Source: SHZL01 sp963784425 (GTDB taxonomy: Bacteria; Pseudomonadota; Gammaproteobacteria; Xanthomonadales; SZUA-36). From it: 64,000 nt of DNA. Location: contig CAWARM010000010.1 of assembly GCA_963784425.1 (NCBI GenBank), positions 62,001 to 126,000 on the forward strand, in the 5' to 3' direction. The notes beneath the pieces are model-generated. The model made no database searches. It was not told where the DNA came from and saw nothing but the letters and a program-made list of their open reading frames with translations. Shown in pieces: positions 61,450-64,000 of this stretch (its first letter is position 1; each line of letters starts with the position of its first letter). The translations under genes and the position numbers were made by a program.

Positions 61450-62534
61450 AGGGCCAGCGGACGGTCATTGAACACCTCGCTCAGCTGGTGGCGTGCGACA
61501 CGCAAAACCCTCCCCGCCTGATCACGGGCGATTCCGGCATTTTTCAGCACTGTAACGCAGCTGTTGGTGACCGTTTTAGTGTCCGGATCTGGGACCATGG
61601 CGATGGCCATGTCAGTTGGTTTGCGGTTCGCGGCAAGCCAAACATCCTGTTCAACGTGCATTTGGATACGGTGCCCTTTGGAAGTGGCTGGTCGTCCAAC
61701 CCGCTGGAACTGCGGATTGAAGATGAGCGAGCCTTTGGGCGCGGCGTGTGCGACATAAAAGGCGCTGCGGCAGCGCTGCTGGCGCTCGCGGAGCAGGGCG
61801 CGAAAAACCTGGCCCTGCTGTTTACTACCGATGAGGAAGGCGCCGGAGGCTGTTGTGTTGAACGATTCCTGGATACCGGTGAGGCGGGGCGGTTCAGGCA
61901 GGTGGTCGTTGCTGAGCCAACATTGTGCACTGCTGTTACGGCACATCGTGGCTTTCTGTCGGTCAAGACCCGGTTTCAAGGCGTGCCGGGGCACTCTTCT
62001 GAGGCCAGGGCCCTCCAGGACAACGCCAATCACCAGATGGTTGTATGGGCCAGCACCGCCCTGGATGTCGCGCGAAACAGCATCACCTCGACGCAGGATC
62101 CAGGTCCGTGTCTGAACATCGGGATAATGAACGGTGGTACAAAAAGCAACGTGATTGCCGGTGAAGCCTTTGTCCATTGGAGCGCACGTTTGCAACCCGG
62201 AAGCTCAAACGAAGATTTTCTCAGCACCATCAAGTCATGCGCACCCCGGGGTGCAAACGTGAGCTGGGAAGTACCTTTTGCCGGCGAGCCTTTGCCCGCG
62301 GCAGGACGTGACTCAACCGCAGCGGAGCAGTTTTGCGCCCAGGCGGGTTTGCCCAAGGGGACTGCGGTTGATTTCTGGACGGAGGCTTCCCTGTTTTCTG
62401 CCGCAGGCCTGCCCGCTCTCGTTCTGGGTCCCGGCAGCATCAAGCAGGCGCATGTAACTGATGAATGGCTTGCCTTGTCACAGCTGGATCGGGCATATGA
62501 TGTTTATCGAAATCTGGTGAATGCCGATGGCTGA
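61446..62534 (+). CDS. argE: N-acetylcitrulline deacetylase (M20 metallopeptidase family)
   Basis: The 362-residue M20 enzyme has FNVHLDTVPFGSGW with the first zinc ligands, FGRGVCDIKGAAAALLAL, TTDEEGAGGCCVERF with the catalytic Glu, and a C-terminal LPALVLGPGSIKQAHVTDEW with the last His. In this pathway it removes acetate from N-acetylcitrulline, so carbamoylation precedes deacetylation. The GTG start overlaps the argG stop (GTGA); its end overlaps the next gene by 14 bases. Confidence 0.93.
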   Translation: MKGQRTVIEHLAQLVACDTQNPPRLITGDSGIFQHCNAAVGDRFSVRIWDHGDGHVSWFAVRGKPNILFNVHLDTVPFGSGWSSNPLELRIEDERAFGRGVCDIKGAAAALLALAEQGAKNLALLFTTDEEGAGGCCVERFLDTGEAGRFRQVVVAEPTLCTAVTAHRGFLSVKTRFQGVPGHSSEARALQDNANHQMVVWASTALDVARNSITSTQDPGPCLNIGIMNGGTKSNVIAGEAFVHWSARLQPGSSNEDFLSTIKSCAPRGANVSWEVPFAGEPLPAAGRDSTAAEQFCAQAGLPKGTAVDFWTEASLFSAAGLPALVLGPGSIKQAHVTDEWLALSQLDRAYDVYRNLVNADG

Positions 62535-63852
62535 AATTCGCAGTGTGGTGCAGCAGGTGCTTAGTCAACTGGGAGCAAGCCGCGAAGCCAGGCACTACCT
62601 CGGGCAGTTCAGTGGGACTGACAGCATGCGCTTCGCCGTGGTCAAGGTGGGCGGGGGTGTCATCGAACAGCAACTCGAAGCGCTGGCTTCTGCGCTCGCC
62701 TTCCTGCGCAATCTTGGCTTGATGCCCATTATTCTGCACGGTGCCGGGCCGCAGCTTGATGCAGCGCTTGAAGCTGCATCCATAGTAACCGTCAAGCACG
62801 ATGGCCTCCGGGTAACGACTCCCGAAGTGATGGAGGTCTTGCGCCCCGTCATTTACCGGGCAAACCGCGCCATTGTGAGCGCCCTGGAAGAACAGGGGGT
62901 ACGCGCCCAGGGAATCCAGCACGGGGTGTTTGAGTGTGATTTCCTCGATAAAGATTTGCTGGGACTGGTGGGAGAGGTACGGCGGGTCGATCTTGAAGCC
63001 ATTCGCGAAGCAGTCAATCGTGGTGTTTTGCCCGTAGTAGCCTGCCTGGGCGAAAGTGCTACCGGCCAGGTAATGAACATCAATGCAGACATCGCAGCGC
63101 GCGAATTGATATGGGCGGTAAAACCCCACAAGATTATTTTCCTGACTACCACCGGCGGCCTGCTGGATGAGTCGGGGCGGGTCATTTCGGCCATCAGCCT
63201 GCGCACGGATTTTGCTAACCTCAGCTCCCAGCCATGGGTGCATTCCGGGATGCTTCTCAAGCTGCAGCAGATAGACCAGATTCTGGCAAAGTTGCCGGAT
63301 TCGGCGTCGGTGTCTGTTACTTCGGTGGAGAACCTGGCACGTGAACTTTTTACCCATCGCGGTGCAGGAACCCTGATCAGGAAAGGCGAAGCCATTATCG
63401 AACTGGGGAAATTCGATGACGAAACTCGCCAGCGCGCAACGATGCTATTGGAACAAAGCTTCGGCCGCCAGTTGAAACCAGGATACTTTGACGGTCTGGA
63501 ACTTGAGTGCGTGCTGTCCAGCGAGTCGTTTGGCGCCATGGCAATAGTCCTCAAAGGCGTGGACGGCATATCCTACCTCGACAAATTCGCGGTCACCCCT
63601 GAAGCCCAGGGAGCTGGACTTGGCGCTGCCGTCTGGCAGGTGCTGGTCAACCGTTGCCCCAGGCTGTACTGGCGTTCCCGCATCGATAATCCAATAACCC
63701 AATGGTATTACGAGCAGGCGGATGCAAGTTACACGCAGGACCGATGGGTAGCCTTCACCAAGGGAGTCCATGACTTCGACCAGATCAGACGCTGCAAGGA
63801 CGATTGCCTTGGCCGCGAGGAGAGCTGGCAGGAGCAAGGGCATGTCCGTTGA
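62521..63852 (+). CDS. argB: Bifunctional acetylglutamate kinase / N-acetylglutamate synthase
   Basis: The 443-residue product has an amino-acid kinase domain (about 1-280; FAVVKVGGGVIEQQLEALA, PIILHGAGPQLDAAL, GQVMNINADIAARELIW) and a C-terminal GNAT-type domain (about 290-440; LDKFAVTPEAQGAGLGAAVWQVL). This is the fused NAGK/NAGS of Xanthomonas-type genomes, which makes and phosphorylates acetylglutamate. ATG 62521 or 62527 is the start. Its end overlaps argC by 11 bases. Confidence 0.93.
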   Translation: MPMAEIRSVVQQVLSQLGASREARHYLGQFSGTDSMRFAVVKVGGGVIEQQLEALASALAFLRNLGLMPIILHGAGPQLDAALEAASIVTVKHDGLRVTTPEVMEVLRPVIYRANRAIVSALEEQGVRAQGIQHGVFECDFLDKDLLGLVGEVRRVDLEAIREAVNRGVLPVVACLGESATGQVMNINADIAARELIWAVKPHKIIFLTTTGGLLDESGRVISAISLRTDFANLSSQPWVHSGMLLKLQQIDQILAKLPDSASVSVTSVENLARELFTHRGAGTLIRKGEAIIELGKFDDETRQRATMLLEQSFGRQLKPGYFDGLELECVLSSESFGAMAIVLKGVDGISYLDKFAVTPEAQGAGLGAAVWQVLVNRCPRLYWRSRIDNPITQWYYEQADASYTQDRWVAFTKGVHDFDQIRRCKDDCLGREESWQEQGHVR

Positions 63853-64000
63853 GACGGTCGTAATCGGCGCTCGTGGCTATACCGGCGGGGAGTTGCTCCC
63901 GCTATTGTTCGCTCACCCGGATTGCACGATTAAAGCGGTAGGCTCATCCAGTGCTGCGGGCGAACCGGTGAGCAGGCAACTTGAAAGAATGGACGGTTGC
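63842..64000 (+). CDS. argC: N-acetyl-gamma-glutamyl-phosphate reductase, N-terminal fragment
   Basis: The frame starts at ATG 63842 and is open to the end of the window (53 residues). The Rossmann start TVVIGARGYTGGELLPLLFAHP is the ArgC signature for NADPH. It overlaps the argB stop by 11 bases, continuing the operon. The enzyme reduces acetylglutamyl phosphate to the semialdehyde. The rest lies outside the window. Confidence 0.9.
   Translation, partial: MSVETVVIGARGYTGGELLPLLFAHPDCTIKAVGSSSAAGEPVSRQLERMDGC

Overview
The window is a gene-dense chromosomal stretch of a gammaproteobacterium. Evidence includes the PilT/PilU motor pair, an AceE-type pyruvate dehydrogenase, MaeB, exosortase H, and an arginine cluster of Xanthomonas type (N-acetylornithine carbamoyltransferase, ArgG, acetylcitrulline deacetylase, fused acetylglutamate kinase/synthase, ArgC). 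TonB and DUF1302 outer-membrane proteins suggest a free-living aerobic heterotroph living on lipids and polymers. I cannot name the genus. No rRNA, tRNA, CRISPR array or intact insertion sequence was seen.

Layout. 1-2459: the end of fadE, then a coupled ECF sigma / membrane protein / DUF4097 operon. 2782-5764: a TonB-dependent receptor broken by one frameshift. 5841-11793: an accessory island with four different Fe(II)/2-oxoglutarate oxygenases and two sulfotransferase-like genes. 12104-20091: a hybrid histidine kinase and housekeeping genes (hemE-aroB-aroK, exosortase H, pdxH, DUF4426-yggT-proC-yggS). 20216-24508: pilT-pilU and an OmpR-type two-component system. 24600-29419: a second accessory patch, with an outer-membrane protein, a 2OG oxygenase and a TPR-sulfotransferase in one orientation. 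29566-48649: central carbon metabolism (tkt, gap, pgk, pyk, class I aldolase, maeB, pyruvate dehydrogenase), interrupted by two DUF4136 lipoproteins, another TPR-sulfotransferase and a retropepsin-like protease inside the pyruvate dehydrogenase operon. 49838-58990: a lipase / DUF1302 / DUF1329 / YCF48 / RND envelope locus whose RND gene carries three frameshifts. 59024-64000: the arginine operon behind a possible leader-peptide attenuator.

Two observations stand out. First, a 2OG-Fe(II) oxygenase is followed directly by a sulfotransferase three separate times (7556-9294, 9398-11076, 28185-25980 on the minus strand), in two regions that also hold outer-membrane receptor genes. This suggests a hydroxylate-then-sulfate modification system acting on an unknown peptide, protein or glycan. 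Second, the leader before the arginine operon contains a short frame with an Arg-Leu-Arg-Arg run, a pause-type hairpin, an antiterminator segment identical to the 3' arm of a strong terminator, and a stop codon directly after that segment. This is the layout of a ribosome-mediated attenuator.

Five apparent frameshifts (one in the TonB receptor, one in a sulfotransferase, three in the RND gene) all need removal of one base. That uniform sign points first to sequence errors, not biology, and those genes should be read with this in mind.
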